A stretch of 64,000 bases of DNA from Betaproteobacteria bacterium (GTDB lineage Bacteria; Pseudomonadota; Gammaproteobacteria; Burkholderiales; SG8-39): positions 1 through 64,000 of the forward strand of contig CANKMT010000014.1 of the NCBI GenBank assembly GCA_947482825.1, given 5' to 3'. The translations under genes and the position numbers were made by a program. This document shows positions 1 to 9,324 of this stretch, in pieces. Under the pieces are notes generated by a model. That model made no database searches. It saw nothing but the letters and a program-made list of their open reading frames with translations, and was not told where the DNA came from. How positions within the stretch are numbered: the stretch's first letter is position 1; the number at the start of each line of letters is the position of its first letter.

Positions 1-129
1 ATGGCTGTTCGCCTTTCGATTGCCTTTGATACTTCCGCAGAAAGCTGGATCAATCAACAGACGCAGTATGACTTGTGGCATGCGGAGCAAGGTCGCAAGC
101 AGCTTCGCGTACTCAGACTCGCTGCGTGA
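1..129 (+). CDS. HigA-family antitoxin, C-terminal fragment (5' end outside window)
   Basis: The first 42 codons read as the tail of a HigA/VapI-type antidote protein. The pattern is a Met-Ala-x-Arg-Leu helix, then Ser-Ala-Glu-Ser-Trp, then Gln-x-Tyr-Asp-Leu-Trp, which in this family follows the Xre-type helix-turn-helix. The helix-turn-helix itself lies upstream of the window, so the ATG at position 1 is probably an internal methionine (family pattern Pro-Glu-Met-Ala). HigA binds and neutralises the HigB mRNA interferase and represses its own operon; higB would normally be just upstream. An attC-like structure begins 6 bases after the stop, so this may be an integron cassette gene. Confidence 0.7.
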   Translation: MAVRLSIAFDTSAESWINQQTQYDLWHAEQGRKQLRVLRLAA

Positions 130-356
130 AGCGCCGCCCAACACTTTAGGTGGAAAGGACGGGCCGAATCGGGCTTGCGCTCCGTAAGTAACCATCACCT
201 CTGCCCGCCTCTAACCACGACGTTGGGTTCGCCGTCGGCTCCTGGCCGATTTCGGCCGGTCAGTTGAGCGTTAAAAAATATCCAAAGAGTGCCCAGTTTT
301 GACCGGTTCGGGGACCTAAGTTCTCCCCGTTACCCCCCTCCTTGATCAGCCCGCGG
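130..356. other. Intergenic stretch without a recognisable gene
   Basis: Apart from the attC-like element there is a 14-base palindrome, GGCCGA-TT-TCGGCC, near 244-257, and an A-rich patch near 271-280. No ORF with coding character, tRNA or clear terminator is visible here. Confidence 0.6.
136..228 (+). other. attC-like recombination site (integron cassette end), tentative
   Basis: A GCCCAAC box at 136-142 fits the attC R'' consensus RYYYAAC, and GTTGGGT at 222-228 fits R' (GTTRRRY). The 93-base element starts 6 bases after the antitoxin stop codon, as in a gene cassette. The two ends can pair: CCCAAC with GTTGGG, GTGG (150-153) with CCAC (215-218), and a deeper CGGGC/GCCCG stem with bulges. 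Spacer lengths are not canonical and only one site is visible, so this is a structural suggestion. Confidence 0.35.
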
Positions 357-1055
357 CTACGATGCGGCACCGCCCTTGCCGTGGCAATTCTTGAACTTCT
401 TCCCGCTGCCGCAGGGACACGGATCGTTGCGGCCGGTCTTGGGTGCCTCGCGCCTCACCGTCGTCGGACGCCGCCGCAAAGCGCTGCCGTAACGGAAGGT
501 GGCCACCACCGAGGGCCACAGTTCGTCGGCGCACTCGGTCAGCAGCTTGGCCCATTCCTTGTCACCGAATCGCTTGCGTTCGTTTTCGTCGAGCGCGCCG
601 GCCAGGACGCGCACGGGGAACAGGAGCTCGTCGACCTCGTCCGGGTCGCCGACCGTTTCGAGCGGTTCCGAGGCGACTTCGAGCCCATCGAGGAATCCGA
701 TGCACCAGTACTCGAAGCGGTTCGAGGTTTCCGGCGTTTCGTCGTAGAGCACCAACGAGGCGTCCTCTCGCGCTTCGAGGCTCGGGATCTGTTGGCGGTA
801 GAAGCGCTTGGCCAACTCGAACCATTCGGCCGCTTCAGGCCGGGTGTCCGGCCAGCTCTCGATGCCGAAAGCCCAGGGCAACCAGTCTTCGGGCTGGAGG
901 TCTTCCGGGGCGCTAGCCGCGCCGCAGAGGAACCCCTGCAGCATGTCGAAGGGCATCGGCTGCCAGCCGAAATCGTTCTCGCCTTCGACAAAATTCTCAA
1001 GGCGATCCTGCTCCTGCCCGGAGAGGGGCCGGTCCGACCGGTCGGGAGCCGTCAT
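357..1055 (-). CDS. UPF0149/YecA-family protein with C-terminal SEC-C zinc motif
   Basis: This 232-residue protein belongs to the YgfB/YecA (UPF0149) family. The helical N-terminal domain contains the conserved Met-Leu-x-Gly-Phe-Leu-Cys-Gly stretch near residues 38-46. The C-terminus (about 208-227) carries an SEC-C motif, [10 protein letters not shown]-x-Lys-x-Cys-His, like the zinc-binding tail of SecA. The biochemical role is not established; SEC-C tails often bind ribosomes or partner proteins. It lies 10 bases downstream of lgt on the same strand and may share its transcript. Confidence 0.85.
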   Translation of the reverse strand: MTAPDRSDRPLSGQEQDRLENFVEGENDFGWQPMPFDMLQGFLCGAASAPEDLQPEDWLPWAFGIESWPDTRPEAAEWFELAKRFYRQQIPSLEAREDASLVLYDETPETSNRFEYWCIGFLDGLEVASEPLETVGDPDEVDELLFPVRVLAGALDENERKRFGDKEWAKLLTECADELWPSVVATFRYGSALRRRPTTVRREAPKTGRNDPCPCGSGKKFKNCHGKGGAAS

Positions 1056-1065
1056 GTCGCCGCCT

Positions 1066-1851
1066 TCATTTGGATGAGGGCTTGCGGTAGGCCCACGCGA
1101 TCATCGCCACGCCGGCGACCACCATCGGCGCCGACAGCCATTGCCCCATCGTCAAGTCGAGCGCGAGCACGCCGAGGAAATCGTCCGGCTCGCGCGTGTA
1201 CTCGCACGCGAAGCGCGCCAGCCCATAGCCGATGAGGAAAAGTCCGGACACCGCGCCACGCGGCCGCGGTTTCGCGGAATAGAACCACAGCAGGGCGAAC
1301 AACAAGAGACCCTCGGCCGCCATTTCGTAAAGTTGGGACGGATGGCGGGGCACCGAACCCCCGCCACGAAAGATCATTCCCCAGGCGACGTCGGTCGCGC
1401 GGCCCCAGAGTTCGCCGTTGATGAAATTCCCCAGACGTCCCGCCGCAAGGCCCAGCGGCACCAGGGGGGCGACGAAATCCATCACGTCGAGCCAATGCGT
1501 CGCGTGCCTGCGCGAGAACCACGCCATCGCAAGGAGAACGCCGAGAAAACCGCCGTGGAACGACATGCCGCCCTGCCAGAGCGCGAAGATCTCCAGTGGA
1601 TGGGCAGCGTAGTACGCGGGCTTGTAGAAAATCACATAGCCAAGGCGCCCGCCGAGGATCACGCCGAGGATCCCGTAGAAGAGGAGATCGTCGAACTGCT
1701 CACGCGTGACCGAGGCCTTGCCGCCGGCGATGCGCCGCGTTCCGAGGAACCAGAACGCCGCGAAAGCGGTGAAGTACATGAGGCCGTACCACCGGATCGC
1801 GAGCGGGCCGATCGAGATCGCGATTGGGTCGAAGTTCGGATGGATCAGCAT
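1066..1851 (-). CDS. lgt: Prolipoprotein diacylglyceryl transferase
   Basis: Lgt moves the diacylglyceryl group of phosphatidylglycerol onto the lipobox cysteine of prolipoproteins in the inner membrane. The 261-residue protein has the family's several hydrophobic helices, the His-Gly-Gly block (Met-Ser-Phe-His-Gly-Gly-Phe) and the Lgt signature Gly-Arg-x-Gly-Asn-Phe-Ile-Asn-Gly-Glu with the essential Arg and Asn. The start is the ATG at 1849-1851, giving the usual Met-Leu-x-His-Pro-x-Phe-Asp N-terminus; an in-frame ATG seven codons upstream would add an atypical basic leader. Lipoproteins in this window that would be substrates include LivK, LptM and PilP. Confidence 0.96.
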   Translation of the reverse strand: MLIHPNFDPIAISIGPLAIRWYGLMYFTAFAAFWFLGTRRIAGGKASVTREQFDDLLFYGILGVILGGRLGYVIFYKPAYYAAHPLEIFALWQGGMSFHGGFLGVLLAMAWFSRRHATHWLDVMDFVAPLVPLGLAAGRLGNFINGELWGRATDVAWGMIFRGGGSVPRHPSQLYEMAAEGLLLFALLWFYSAKPRPRGAVSGLFLIGYGLARFACEYTREPDDFLGVLALDLTMGQWLSAPMVVAGVAMIAWAYRKPSSK

Positions 1852-1879
1852 GGGACCCCTGCCCCGGCGCAATGACGTC

Positions 1880-3312
1880 TCACTTTGGGGCGGGCTCGCA
1901 GGGGTCGATTCGGACGATTTCGAAGTCGGCGCCGCGGCTCTTCAGTTCGGCGAGCCTGACCGGCACGATCTGCTTGTTGTGCCAGAGGTCCGCGTCGCGT
2001 TTTGCCGCATACCAACCGTAGGGCAGGACGAGGTGCACGTGCGGCGGTTCCATCACGACGAAGGCCGGTCCGACCGACTGGTATTGCCCTTGCTGCAGAC
2101 CATGGATGCGTTGGTGGCGGCGCAGCCGGGCGCCTTCCGAGTGCCTCTTGGCCCGCATGCCCGCGTCGCTGTGGTCGCGGACCTTCCATCGCTCGGGCGG
2201 CACCTCGCGGTCCTTTTCGAGGACCACGTCGGTCTTGCCGTCGTTTTGCGACCCCTTGCGATAGTCCCAGATCTCGAACTCAGGAGGTGGATGTAGGGTC
2301 TCCCCGGATCGAAGCGCGCGCTGATGCTGCTGAAGCCGACGGTCACGGTCGCCGTCTCGCGCAGCGAGGTGCGCTGTGTTTCGCGGATTTCCCCGGTTCC
2401 GCACCAGATGCGGCGCAGGCGCGGCAGCACGTTGTTGAGGTCGGCGTTCGCAACGTGGCCCAGGCCGACCTGCTCGGCTGTCTGGCCGGCCGCAAGGTTC
2501 TGAATGAGGGCGCCGAGCGCCGCATCCACTTTGGTGGTGTTGACCAGGTGCGTCGCACCGCCGGCGCCGACCACACGGATTCGTCCGGTGCGCTGGATGC
2601 CGACGCCCCCGGTGACGCCCTGCGCCATCGGCGGCGCCTTGCCCGGGTCCTGATCCATGATGGTTACGTCGACCAGATCGGCGAACATTGCGGTGAGCGC
2701 CAGGGTGGCCTCGAGATTGCGCTGTGCCATGGCGCCGGCCTGCGCAATCGAAAGCAGCAGCGCCCGGCCGTAGGCGCCCAGCGGGGTGACGGTGCCGCGC
2801 GGATCCAGCGGATCGGCTACGCGCGTCGCATTCAGCTTTTCCCCGGTGCCGGTCTGCAAGTGGCGCTGCAACCGCTTCCAGAGGCCGGCCTCCACCGTCT
2901 GGCGGCCTCGGTAGTGCTCGATCATCTGGCTCACCATGCTCGTCATGCAGCGTTGCAGCGCCTGCGCCCGGAGACTTTTCGCGGGATCTGTCGGCGCGGC
3001 CTCCGTGGCCTCGTCGTAGATCCGGCGGTACAGCGAAACGAGATGGTCAAGCAGGCTCATCGCATTGCCGAAGCGGCGCGACTCCTGCTCGCCGAATGGC
3101 AGGGCCCGATCGGCGTAACCGGTGCGGTAGTCGAACACCACGAAGTCGACCGACGGTCGCACGACCTCGGCGATTTCGAAGAGCGCTTTCGGCCCGATCT
3201 CCGGGGAATCCAGCTGGGCCAGCACTTTCAGGACGGCCGATCGCGCTTCATCGGCGTTTGCCTTCGTCACCGCCGCAATGATGTCCGATGCCTGCTTTGC
3301 CGTCTTGATCAC
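1880..3312 (-). pseudogene. PilZ-like signalling protein, broken by a frameshift
   Basis: Two minus-strand frames together make one protein of about 477 residues. Frame one starts at the ATG at 3310-3312 and encodes a long helical region ending near Phe-Asp-Pro-Gly-Arg-Pro-Tyr. Around 2285-2300 coding continues in another frame (Pro-Pro-Glu-Phe-Glu-Ile-Trp-Asp-Tyr-Arg) to the stop at 1880. The C-terminal part has a PilZ-like pattern, Trp-x-Val-x-Asp-x-Ser-x-x-Gly-x-Arg, seen in large betaproteobacterial proteins with a helical N-terminus and a possible c-di-GMP-binding tail. That assignment is from remembered resemblance and is weak. A single-base indel in sequencing or assembly would look identical to a true mutation. 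Confidence 0.6.
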
Positions 3313-3348
3313 GACTTCCCCGCGAGTCCGAAAACAGACCGCGCCCCT

Positions 3349-4296
3349 TCAACGCTCGAGTCGGCGTCGCGCAGGGCGCGGGTTCAAAGGAGCGGAGTCT
3401 ACCAACCCCGCGCTTGCCCGGGCGAAGGCAACGAAACGCGCGAGCGTCGCCGAATGGGAGTCGCGCCGCCACGCCACGCGCAGCTCGATCCTCGGATGGG
3501 CGTCACGCACGGTGCGATACACCACGCCGCTGCGGCGCAGGTTCAGGAGCGATTCGGGCACGATCGCCACGCCAAGGCCGCTGGACACCAGGCTCACCAC
3601 GGTCTGCATCTGCACTGCCTCCTGCGCCACCCGCGGCGCGAATCCGGCGCGGGTGCACAGCCCGAGCACGACATCCGAGAGGCCGCGCGCGAGGTTCGAC
3701 GGCACCATCACGAAAGGCTCCTCGGCGAGTGCCTTGATTGCCAGCGGTCCGCGCCCGATTGCCAGCGGATGATGCTCGTGCAGCGCGACCACGAGTTTCT
3801 CCCGGTTCACCGCGAACGATTCGACTTCGCGCGACGGGAGCGGCGGGAGTACAAACCCCAAATCCAGTTCGCCCGCGGCAAGCGCGTCGAGTTGCGCCTC
3901 GGTCACCAGTTCGCGCAGGCTCATCGAAACGCCTGGGTTGGCCGCCTTGAAGCGGGTGAGCAGCCCGGGCAGGACGCTGTAGTCGGCGATCGTCACGAAG
4001 CCGATGCGCAGCGCTCCGGCGCCGCCGGCGGCGAGGTCGGCCATCGCCCGGCTCGCCCGCTCCAGCCTGGCGATCACCTGGCGCGCCTCCTCCAGGTACC
4101 ATGCGCCGGCCGGCGTGAGTTCGACCTTGCGCCGCGAGCGCTCGAAGAGCCTCGCCCCCAGCCTGGCTTCGAGGTCCTGGATGCTCCGCGACAAAGGCGG
4201 CTGCGAGATGTGCAGCGCATCGGCCGCACGCCCGAAGTGCAGGTGCTCGGCCACCGCGATGAATTGGCGAAGCTGCCGGAGATCGGGGATTGTCAT
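3349..4296 (-). CDS. LysR-family transcriptional regulator
   Basis: This 315-residue protein has the LysR winged helix at residues 5-65 (Leu-Arg-Gln-Phe-Ile-Ala-Val-Ala-Glu, then Ala-Ala-x-x-Leu-x-x-Ser-Gln-Pro-Pro-Leu-Ser) and a type 2 periplasmic-binding-like effector domain from about residue 90. It is transcribed divergently from ilvD with 88 bases between the start codons, so it may control ilvD and itself. A T-N11-A palindrome overlaps its start codon. The effector cannot be read from sequence. The C-terminus ends in an Arg/Pro-rich tail. Confidence 0.93.
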   Translation of the reverse strand: MTIPDLRQLRQFIAVAEHLHFGRAADALHISQPPLSRSIQDLEARLGARLFERSRRKVELTPAGAWYLEEARQVIARLERASRAMADLAAGGAGALRIGFVTIADYSVLPGLLTRFKAANPGVSMSLRELVTEAQLDALAAGELDLGFVLPPLPSREVESFAVNREKLVVALHEHHPLAIGRGPLAIKALAEEPFVMVPSNLARGLSDVVLGLCTRAGFAPRVAQEAVQMQTVVSLVSSGLGVAIVPESLLNLRRSGVVYRTVRDAHPRIELRVAWRRDSHSATLARFVAFARASAGLVDSAPLNPRPARRRLER

Positions 4297-4309
4297 ACCT
4301 TGAAAGTAT
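4295..4309. promoter_or_regulatory. Candidate LysR operator (T-N11-A palindrome)
   Basis: ATAC-N7-GTAT is an inverted repeat carrying the LysR-type T-N11-A core. It overlaps the LysR gene's own start codon and faces the ilvD promoter region. That position suits autorepression together with control of the divergent gene. No second half-site is obvious. Confidence 0.4.
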
Positions 4310-4384
4310 CAGAACAGGGCCAAAATGATATTGGCAGGAATAACGCTGGGGCGCTAGCCTGCACCCATTCAAAGGGAGTGACCC

Positions 4385-6073
4385 ATGGCTGACCAAAAAA
4401 ACTGGCGTTCGAAGTCGATTACCGGCGGCGTTGCCCGCGCGCCCAATCGCGCGATGTTGCGCGCGGTCGGATTCAAGGACGGCGACTTCGACAAGCCCAT
4501 CGTCGGCGTGGCCAACGGCCACTCGACGCTGAACCCGTGCAATGCCGGGATCCAGCCGCTGGTGGACCGCGCGATCGCGGCGCTCGAATCGGCCGGCGCC
4601 AAGCCGCAGATGTTCGGCGTGCCGACGATCACCGACGGCATCGGCATGGGCACCGAGGCGATGAAGTATTCGCTCGTGTCTCGCGAGGTGATTGCGGACG
4701 CGATCGAGACTTCGGTCAACGGCCAGGCGATGGACGGCGCGCTGGTGGTCGGTGGCTGCGACAAGAACATGCCCGGCGGAATGATGGCGATCGCACGCAT
4801 GAACGTGCCGGCGATCTACGTCTATGCCGGGACCATCAAGCCCGGCAAGTGGAAGGGGGTCGACCTCACGGTCGTGTCGGTTTTCGAGGCGGTCGGCGCC
4901 TACTCCGCCGGCCGGATGTCGAAGGCAGACTACGACGGCATCGAGCGCAATGCCTGTCCGTCGGTGGGCGCCTGCGGGGGCATGTTCACCGCCAACACGA
5001 TGTCCTCCTCGTTCGAGGCCCTGGGCATGAGCCTGATGGGTTCGTCTCAGATGGCTTCTCCGGATGCGGAAAAAGCCGACTCCGCCGCGGCTTCGGCCAA
5101 GGTGCTGGTCAGCGCGATTAAGAACAACCTGCGGCCGCGCAAGATCATTACAAGGAAATCGATCGAAAATGCGGTGGCGTTGGTCATGGCCACCGGTGGA
5201 TCGACCAATGCGGTTCTGCACTACCTCGCGATCGCCGCTGCGGCCGAAGTGAAATGGACGATCGACGACTTCGAGCGCGTGCGCCGCAAGGTGCCGGTGC
5301 TCTGCGACCTCAAGCCTTCGGGCAAGTACGTGGCGGTCGACTTTCATCGTGCGGGTGGCGTGCCGCAAGTGCTCAAGATCCTGCTGGCCAACGGCTTGCT
5401 GCACGGTGACTGCATGACCATTACCGGCAAGACCATGGCCGAGGAGTTGAAAAACATCCCGGCCCAGCCGCGCAAGGACCAGGATGTGATCCGTCCGTTC
5501 AACGCCCCGATCTACAAGCAGGGCCACCTTGCGATCCTCAAGGGCAACCTCGCCCCCGAAGGCTGCGTGGCCAAGATCACCGGGCTGAAGAACCCTTCGA
5601 TTACCGGGCCGGCGCGGGTGTTCGATTCGGAACCCGACTGCATGAAAGCTATCATGGCCAAGAAGATCAAGCCGGGCGACGTGGTGGTGATTCGATACGA
5701 AGGACCCAAGGGCGGGCCGGGCATGCAGGAAATGCTAGCGCCCACTTCGGCATTGATCGGCCAGGGGCTGGGTGAATCGATCGGCTTGCTGACCGACGGC
5801 CGGTTCTCGGGCGGCACCTGGGGCATGGTGGTCGGGCATGTCGCGCCGGAAGCCTTCGTCGGCGGGACGATTGCGCTGGTCAAGGAAGGCGATTCGATCA
5901 CCATCGATGCGAAAAAGCAGCTGATCCAGTTGAACGTGCCCGCCAAGGAAATCGCCGCGCGCCGCAAGAAGTGGACGCAGCCCAAACCCCGCTACACGAG
6001 GGGGTTGCTAGCCAAATATGTGAAGCTGGTATCCACAGCAAGCAAGGGCGCGGTTACGGACTGGGACGACTGA
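4385..6073 (+). CDS. ilvD: Dihydroxy-acid dehydratase
   Basis: IlvD dehydrates 2,3-dihydroxy-3-methylbutanoate and 2,3-dihydroxy-3-methylpentanoate, the penultimate step of valine and isoleucine synthesis. The 562-residue length is typical. The Fe-S cluster cysteines are visible: Cys52 (Asn-Pro-Cys-Asn), Cys125 (Gly-Gly-Cys-Asp-Lys-Asn-Met-Pro-Gly) and Cys197 ([12 protein letters not shown]). The C-terminal signature Leu-Thr-Asp-Gly-Arg-Phe-Ser-Gly-Gly is present. A GGGAGTG ribosome site precedes the ATG. It is divergent from a LysR gene. Related sugar-acid dehydratases share the fold, but the residues and length favour IlvD. Confidence 0.94.
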   Translation: MADQKNWRSKSITGGVARAPNRAMLRAVGFKDGDFDKPIVGVANGHSTLNPCNAGIQPLVDRAIAALESAGAKPQMFGVPTITDGIGMGTEAMKYSLVSREVIADAIETSVNGQAMDGALVVGGCDKNMPGGMMAIARMNVPAIYVYAGTIKPGKWKGVDLTVVSVFEAVGAYSAGRMSKADYDGIERNACPSVGACGGMFTANTMSSSFEALGMSLMGSSQMASPDAEKADSAAASAKVLVSAIKNNLRPRKIITRKSIENAVALVMATGGSTNAVLHYLAIAAAAEVKWTIDDFERVRRKVPVLCDLKPSGKYVAVDFHRAGGVPQVLKILLANGLLHGDCMTITGKTMAEELKNIPAQPRKDQDVIRPFNAPIYKQGHLAILKGNLAPEGCVAKITGLKNPSITGPARVFDSEPDCMKAIMAKKIKPGDVVVIRYEGPKGGPGMQEMLAPTSALIGQGLGESIGLLTDGRFSGGTWGMVVGHVAPEAFVGGTIALVKEGDSITIDAKKQLIQLNVPAKEIAARRKKWTQPKPRYTRGLLAKYVKLVSTASKGAVTDWDD

Positions 6074-6093
6074 CAGGCCCGGATTGCTGGCGC

Positions 6094-6657
6094 TCAGAAG
6101 CCAGAGCCGGGCTGCTTCAGGAACTCGGTTTCCTCGGGGGTGCTTTCGCGACCGAGGGCCGCGTTGCGGTGGGGAAACCGCGCGAAGCGCCTGACGATGA
6201 CACGATGCTTTTCGGAATATTCGACTGCATCGGCGGTCTCGGGAAAGTCGTTCAGCGGCGCGAACAATGCGCAGGACCGGTCTTGGTCTTCGAGCACCTC
6301 GCTGTGCTCGAAAGGCAAGTACACGAACATGCGTTCGACCGGCAGCATCGACTTGTCCCAGCCTTGGTCGATCGCGCGGCGCGCGGCCGCAAGTGCCATC
6401 GCGTCGGTTGAAAATGCGCGGCCGCTCCCCCGGAACAAGTTGCGCGGAAACTGGTCGGTGAGCACGATCAGAGCAAGGGTCCCCTCGGCGGTTTCAGTCC
6501 ATGCGGCGAGCGCCCCGCTGGCGGCGGCATTGTGAAAGGTGAGGAACTGGGAGCGAATACTCTCGTCGAACAACGCACTCTTCACGAACCACGCCTTGCG
6601 GCGCGGCCCTGGCGGCGTGCCGAACCAGAAATCGAGGACACTTTGGTCAGGATGCAT
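6094..6657 (-). CDS. DUF924-family protein
   Basis: The 187-residue protein opens with the DUF924 pattern Val-Leu-x-Phe-Trp-Phe-Gly and has the internal Asp-Gln-Phe-Pro-Arg-Asn-x-Phe-Arg-Gly motif and the Phe-x-Tyr-x-Pro-Phe-Glu-His-Ser-Glu block. The family folds as TPR-like helices and has no agreed function. It converges on ilvD and is divergent from the YyaL-like gene. Its start codon is 19 bases from a 50-bp palindrome, so its promoter probably overlaps that repeat. Confidence 0.9.
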   Translation of the reverse strand: MHPDQSVLDFWFGTPPGPRRKAWFVKSALFDESIRSQFLTFHNAAASGALAAWTETAEGTLALIVLTDQFPRNLFRGSGRAFSTDAMALAAARRAIDQGWDKSMLPVERMFVYLPFEHSEVLEDQDRSCALFAPLNDFPETADAVEYSEKHRVIVRRFARFPHRNAALGRESTPEETEFLKQPGSGF

Positions 6658-6676
6658 GTCGGATAATGACGCCCTT

Positions 6677-6726
6677 AAATGGTGTCAGAGTCCATTTTCG
6701 GCCGAAATTGGACTCTGACACCATTT
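6677..6726. repeat. 50-bp near-perfect palindrome in a divergent intergenic region
   Basis: The two 25-base halves are reverse complements with one mismatch; the arms contain GGTGTCAGAGTCCA and TGGACTCTGACACC around a TTTCGGCCGAAA centre. It fills most of the 87 bases between the DUF924 and YyaL-like starts. It resembles, from memory, REP-type hairpins mobilised by Y1/IS200-like (RAYT) transposases; no transposase is present in the window. Confidence 0.85.
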
Positions 6727-6744
6727 TTCCCGGATTCCGTCCCA

Positions 6745-8811
6745 ATGCCCAACCGCCTCGCGCAGGAAACTTCGCCTTATTTACAGCAGCACGCGCAGAA
6801 CCCAGTCGACTGGCATCCTTGGGGTAAGGAAGCGCTCGCACTTGCGGGCGCGTCCAACATCCCCATCCTGCTTTCGGTGGGCTATTCCGCGTGTCACTGG
6901 TGCCACGTGATGGCGCATGAGAGTTTCGAGGACGACGAGACCGCGGCATTGATGAACAAGCTCTTCGTCAACATCAAGGTAGATCGCGAGGAAAGACCGG
7001 ACCTCGACCAGATCTACCAGACCGCGCACCAGATGCTCACCCAAGCCACCGGCGGTTGGCCGCTGACGATGTTTCTTGCACCGGACGGCACGCCATTCTT
7101 CAGCGGGACTTATTTTCCGAAGACCTCGCGCTACGGGTTGCCCGGATTTCGCGAACTGCTCGAGCGGGTCGCGGCGATCTGGCGCGAGCGCCGTGCCGAG
7201 GTCGATGCGCAAGGCGAGCAAGTGCGCCTTGCATTCTCGCGCATGGAGGTCGGTGGCGGCGCGTCCGCGGGCCGTCCGGCGCATGCCTCTGACTTTGATG
7301 CGCAGCCGATAGTCGAGGCAATGGCCAACCTGCGCGAGAACTTCGATGCCGATGAGGGCGGGTGGGCGCAGTTACCCCAGCGCGCGCCCAAGTTCCCGCA
7401 CCCGACGGACATCGAGCTTTGCCTGCGACGCTACGCCCAGGACGGCGATGGCCAGGCCCTCCAGATGGCCGACCTCACGCTGGAGAAAATGGCGCAAGGC
7501 GGCGTCTACGACCAACTCGGCGGCGGCTTTGCCCGCTACAGCACCGATGCAACCTGGACGATCCCGCATTTCGAGAAAATGCTTTACGACAACGGACCAC
7601 TGCTTGCCCTGCTGGCCGATGCGCATTCAGCCACCGGGAAGCCGATCTACGAACGTGTTGCCAAGGAAACCGCGGGGTGGGCAATCCGCGAGATGCAGTC
7701 GCCCGAGGGTGGTTACTACTCGAGCCTGGACGCGGATTCGGAGGGTGTCGAGGGTAAGTTTTATGTCTGGGATCGCGACGAAGTGCAGGGGCTGCTGTCG
7801 GCGGACGAATACGCGGCCTTCGCAAGACGGTACGGCCTGGACCGGGATCCCAATTTCGAGGACAAACACTGGAACCTCGTCCTTGCGCACGAAGCGCAAG
7901 GCGGGGAAGCGGCCGAACTGATCGCTTTGGCGCGGGCGAAAGTCTTTGCTGCGCGTGAAAAGCGCGTGCGGCCGGGCCGCGACGAAAAAATCCTCGTTTC
8001 GTGGAATGCGCTCATGGTGCGCGGCATGGCGAGGGCCGGGCGAGTTTTCGGCAACCGCATATGGATCGATTCGGCCCGCAGGTCGCTTGAATTCATCCGC
8101 GGGACGATGTGGAAGGACGGCCGGCTGTTGGCCACCTACAAAGACGGCCGCGCGCACCTCAACGCCTATCTCGACGACTACGCGTTCCTAATCGACGCGC
8201 TGACGGAATTCCTCCAGACGCAGTTCGAAGTCGAGTGGCTCGACTTCGCCGAACAGATCGCCGATGCAATGCTCGACCAGTTCGAGGATGCCGACCGCGG
8301 CGGGTTCTTCTTCACCGGGCGCGACCACGAGCAATTGATCCACCGCCCCAGGCCCGGGCACGACAATGCGACCCCCTCGGGCAACGGAGTGGCTGCCTTT
8401 GCCCTGCAAAGACTTTCGGCGCTCACCGGCGAGGATCGCTACCGGGACGCAGCCGAACGCACCCTCGAGTGTTTCTACCCCACGATGCGCCAATACCCAG
8501 CCGGGTTCGGCTCGTTGATGATCGCTCTGGAGGAGTCGCTCGGGCCGCCGACGACGGTGATTCTGCGGGGCGAAGAGGCTGCATTGGCTGGTTGGACCCG
8601 GACATTGGCGCGGGAATACTGGCCTTCGACCCTGGTGCTGGCGATCCCGGCGGAGGCAACCGGACTCCCGCCGGTGCTCGACAAGCCGGTGGGGAACCCC
8701 GGGGACCAAAGCGCGGTCAACGCATGGGTATGCCAAGGCGTTACCTGCTTGTTGCCGGTGTCGGACCTGGAAACCCTGCGCAGCACTTGCAAACAGGGCG
8801 CCGCGAGGTAG
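6745..8811 (+). CDS. YyaL/SSP411-type thioredoxin-domain protein
   Basis: This 688-residue protein matches the YyaL/SPATA20 family: an N-terminal thioredoxin-like domain with Cys50-His-Trp-Cys53, followed by a large alpha/alpha-toroid similar to N-acylglucosamine 2-epimerases and glycosidases. The opening Asn-Arg-Leu-Ala-x-Glu-Thr-Ser-Pro-Tyr-Leu-x-Gln-His and Asn-Pro-Val-Asp-Trp are hallmark residues. The true start is the ATG at 6745; an upstream in-frame ATG at 6679 lies inside the palindrome and would add a translated repeat. The cellular role of the family is unknown. Confidence 0.93.
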   Translation: MPNRLAQETSPYLQQHAQNPVDWHPWGKEALALAGASNIPILLSVGYSACHWCHVMAHESFEDDETAALMNKLFVNIKVDREERPDLDQIYQTAHQMLTQATGGWPLTMFLAPDGTPFFSGTYFPKTSRYGLPGFRELLERVAAIWRERRAEVDAQGEQVRLAFSRMEVGGGASAGRPAHASDFDAQPIVEAMANLRENFDADEGGWAQLPQRAPKFPHPTDIELCLRRYAQDGDGQALQMADLTLEKMAQGGVYDQLGGGFARYSTDATWTIPHFEKMLYDNGPLLALLADAHSATGKPIYERVAKETAGWAIREMQSPEGGYYSSLDADSEGVEGKFYVWDRDEVQGLLSADEYAAFARRYGLDRDPNFEDKHWNLVLAHEAQGGEAAELIALARAKVFAAREKRVRPGRDEKILVSWNALMVRGMARAGRVFGNRIWIDSARRSLEFIRGTMWKDGRLLATYKDGRAHLNAYLDDYAFLIDALTEFLQTQFEVEWLDFAEQIADAMLDQFEDADRGGFFFTGRDHEQLIHRPRPGHDNATPSGNGVAAFALQRLSALTGEDRYRDAAERTLECFYPTMRQYPAGFGSLMIALEESLGPPTTVILRGEEAALAGWTRTLAREYWPSTLVLAIPAEATGLPPVLDKPVGNPGDQSAVNAWVCQGVTCLLPVSDLETLRSTCKQGAAR

Positions 8812-8890
8812 TTTTTGGGGTAAATTGTCGCCCCGCCAAGGCACCAGAAAGCGTTCAACCACAGAATTCGCAATTGTCCAAGGAGCATCA

Positions 8891-9202
8891 ATGAAACTCG
8901 CCACCCTCGCCGCCGCCCTCGCCGCCGGAGCCATCTTTTCGATGCCGGCAAAGGCCAGCGACGAGCTTGCCAAGAAGTACATGTGCCTGACCTGCCACAC
9001 GCAAGACAAGAAACTGGTCGGCCCCTCGTATCGCGATGTCGCCGTCAAGTACAAAGGTGACAAGGCCGCCGAAGCGAGGCTGGCGGAGAAGATCAAGAAA
9101 GGCGGAGTCGGCGCTTGGGGGCAGATCCCGATGCCGCCGAACGACAAGGTGCCGGACGCCGACCTCAAGGCCATGGTCACGTGGATCTTGTCCACGAAAT
9201 AG
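8891..9202 (+). CDS. Small class I cytochrome c (c551/c552-like)
   Basis: The 103-residue precursor has a Sec signal peptide (residues 1-22, ending Ala-Lys-Ala), one heme c site Cys32-Leu-Thr-Cys35-His36, and a likely axial methionine in Ile-Pro-Met-Pro-Pro near residue 80. It should be a soluble periplasmic electron carrier. AAGGAG at 8879-8884 fixes the start. A strong terminator follows at 9222-9248, so this is a one-gene unit or the end of the YyaL unit. Confidence 0.93.
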   Translation: MKLATLAAALAAGAIFSMPAKASDELAKKYMCLTCHTQDKKLVGPSYRDVAVKYKGDKAAEARLAEKIKKGGVGAWGQIPMPPNDKVPDADLKAMVTWILSTK

Positions 9203-9221
9203 ATCGCGAAACGTAATCCTT

Positions 9222-9248
9222 AAAGCCGGGCAATTCCCGGCTTTTTTA
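9222..9248 (+). terminator. Rho-independent terminator after cytochrome c
   Basis: AAAGCCGGG-CAATT-CCCGGCTTTTTTA forms a 9-bp stem with a 5-base loop and a T-run, 19 bases past the cytochrome stop. Confidence 0.9.
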
Positions 9249-9278
9249 TTGCCGCGCGGAGCGGGCCGCGGCTATCAT
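9249..9278 (+). promoter_or_regulatory. Candidate sigma-70 promoter for livK
   Basis: TTGCCG (9249-9254), an 18-base spacer and TATCAT (9273-9278) resemble a housekeeping promoter. Transcription would begin near 9285, giving a 40-base leader before livK. It sits directly after the upstream terminator. Confidence 0.45.
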
Positions 9279-9324
9279 TTCACCCTTGCACCAGCCTTTC
9301 ACCACTACGTTTCCCGGAGAGCGT

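Noticed and set aside
266-280. GCGTTAAAA as a second attC R' box
   Set aside because: It lacks the terminal pyrimidine of GTTRRRY and has no matching RYYYAAC partner at a sensible distance.
2002-4392. Long plus-strand open frame opposite the PilZ-like and LysR genes
   Set aside because: Low-complexity Arg/Gly/Ala translation with no motif; it spans two genes with clear protein signatures on the other strand.
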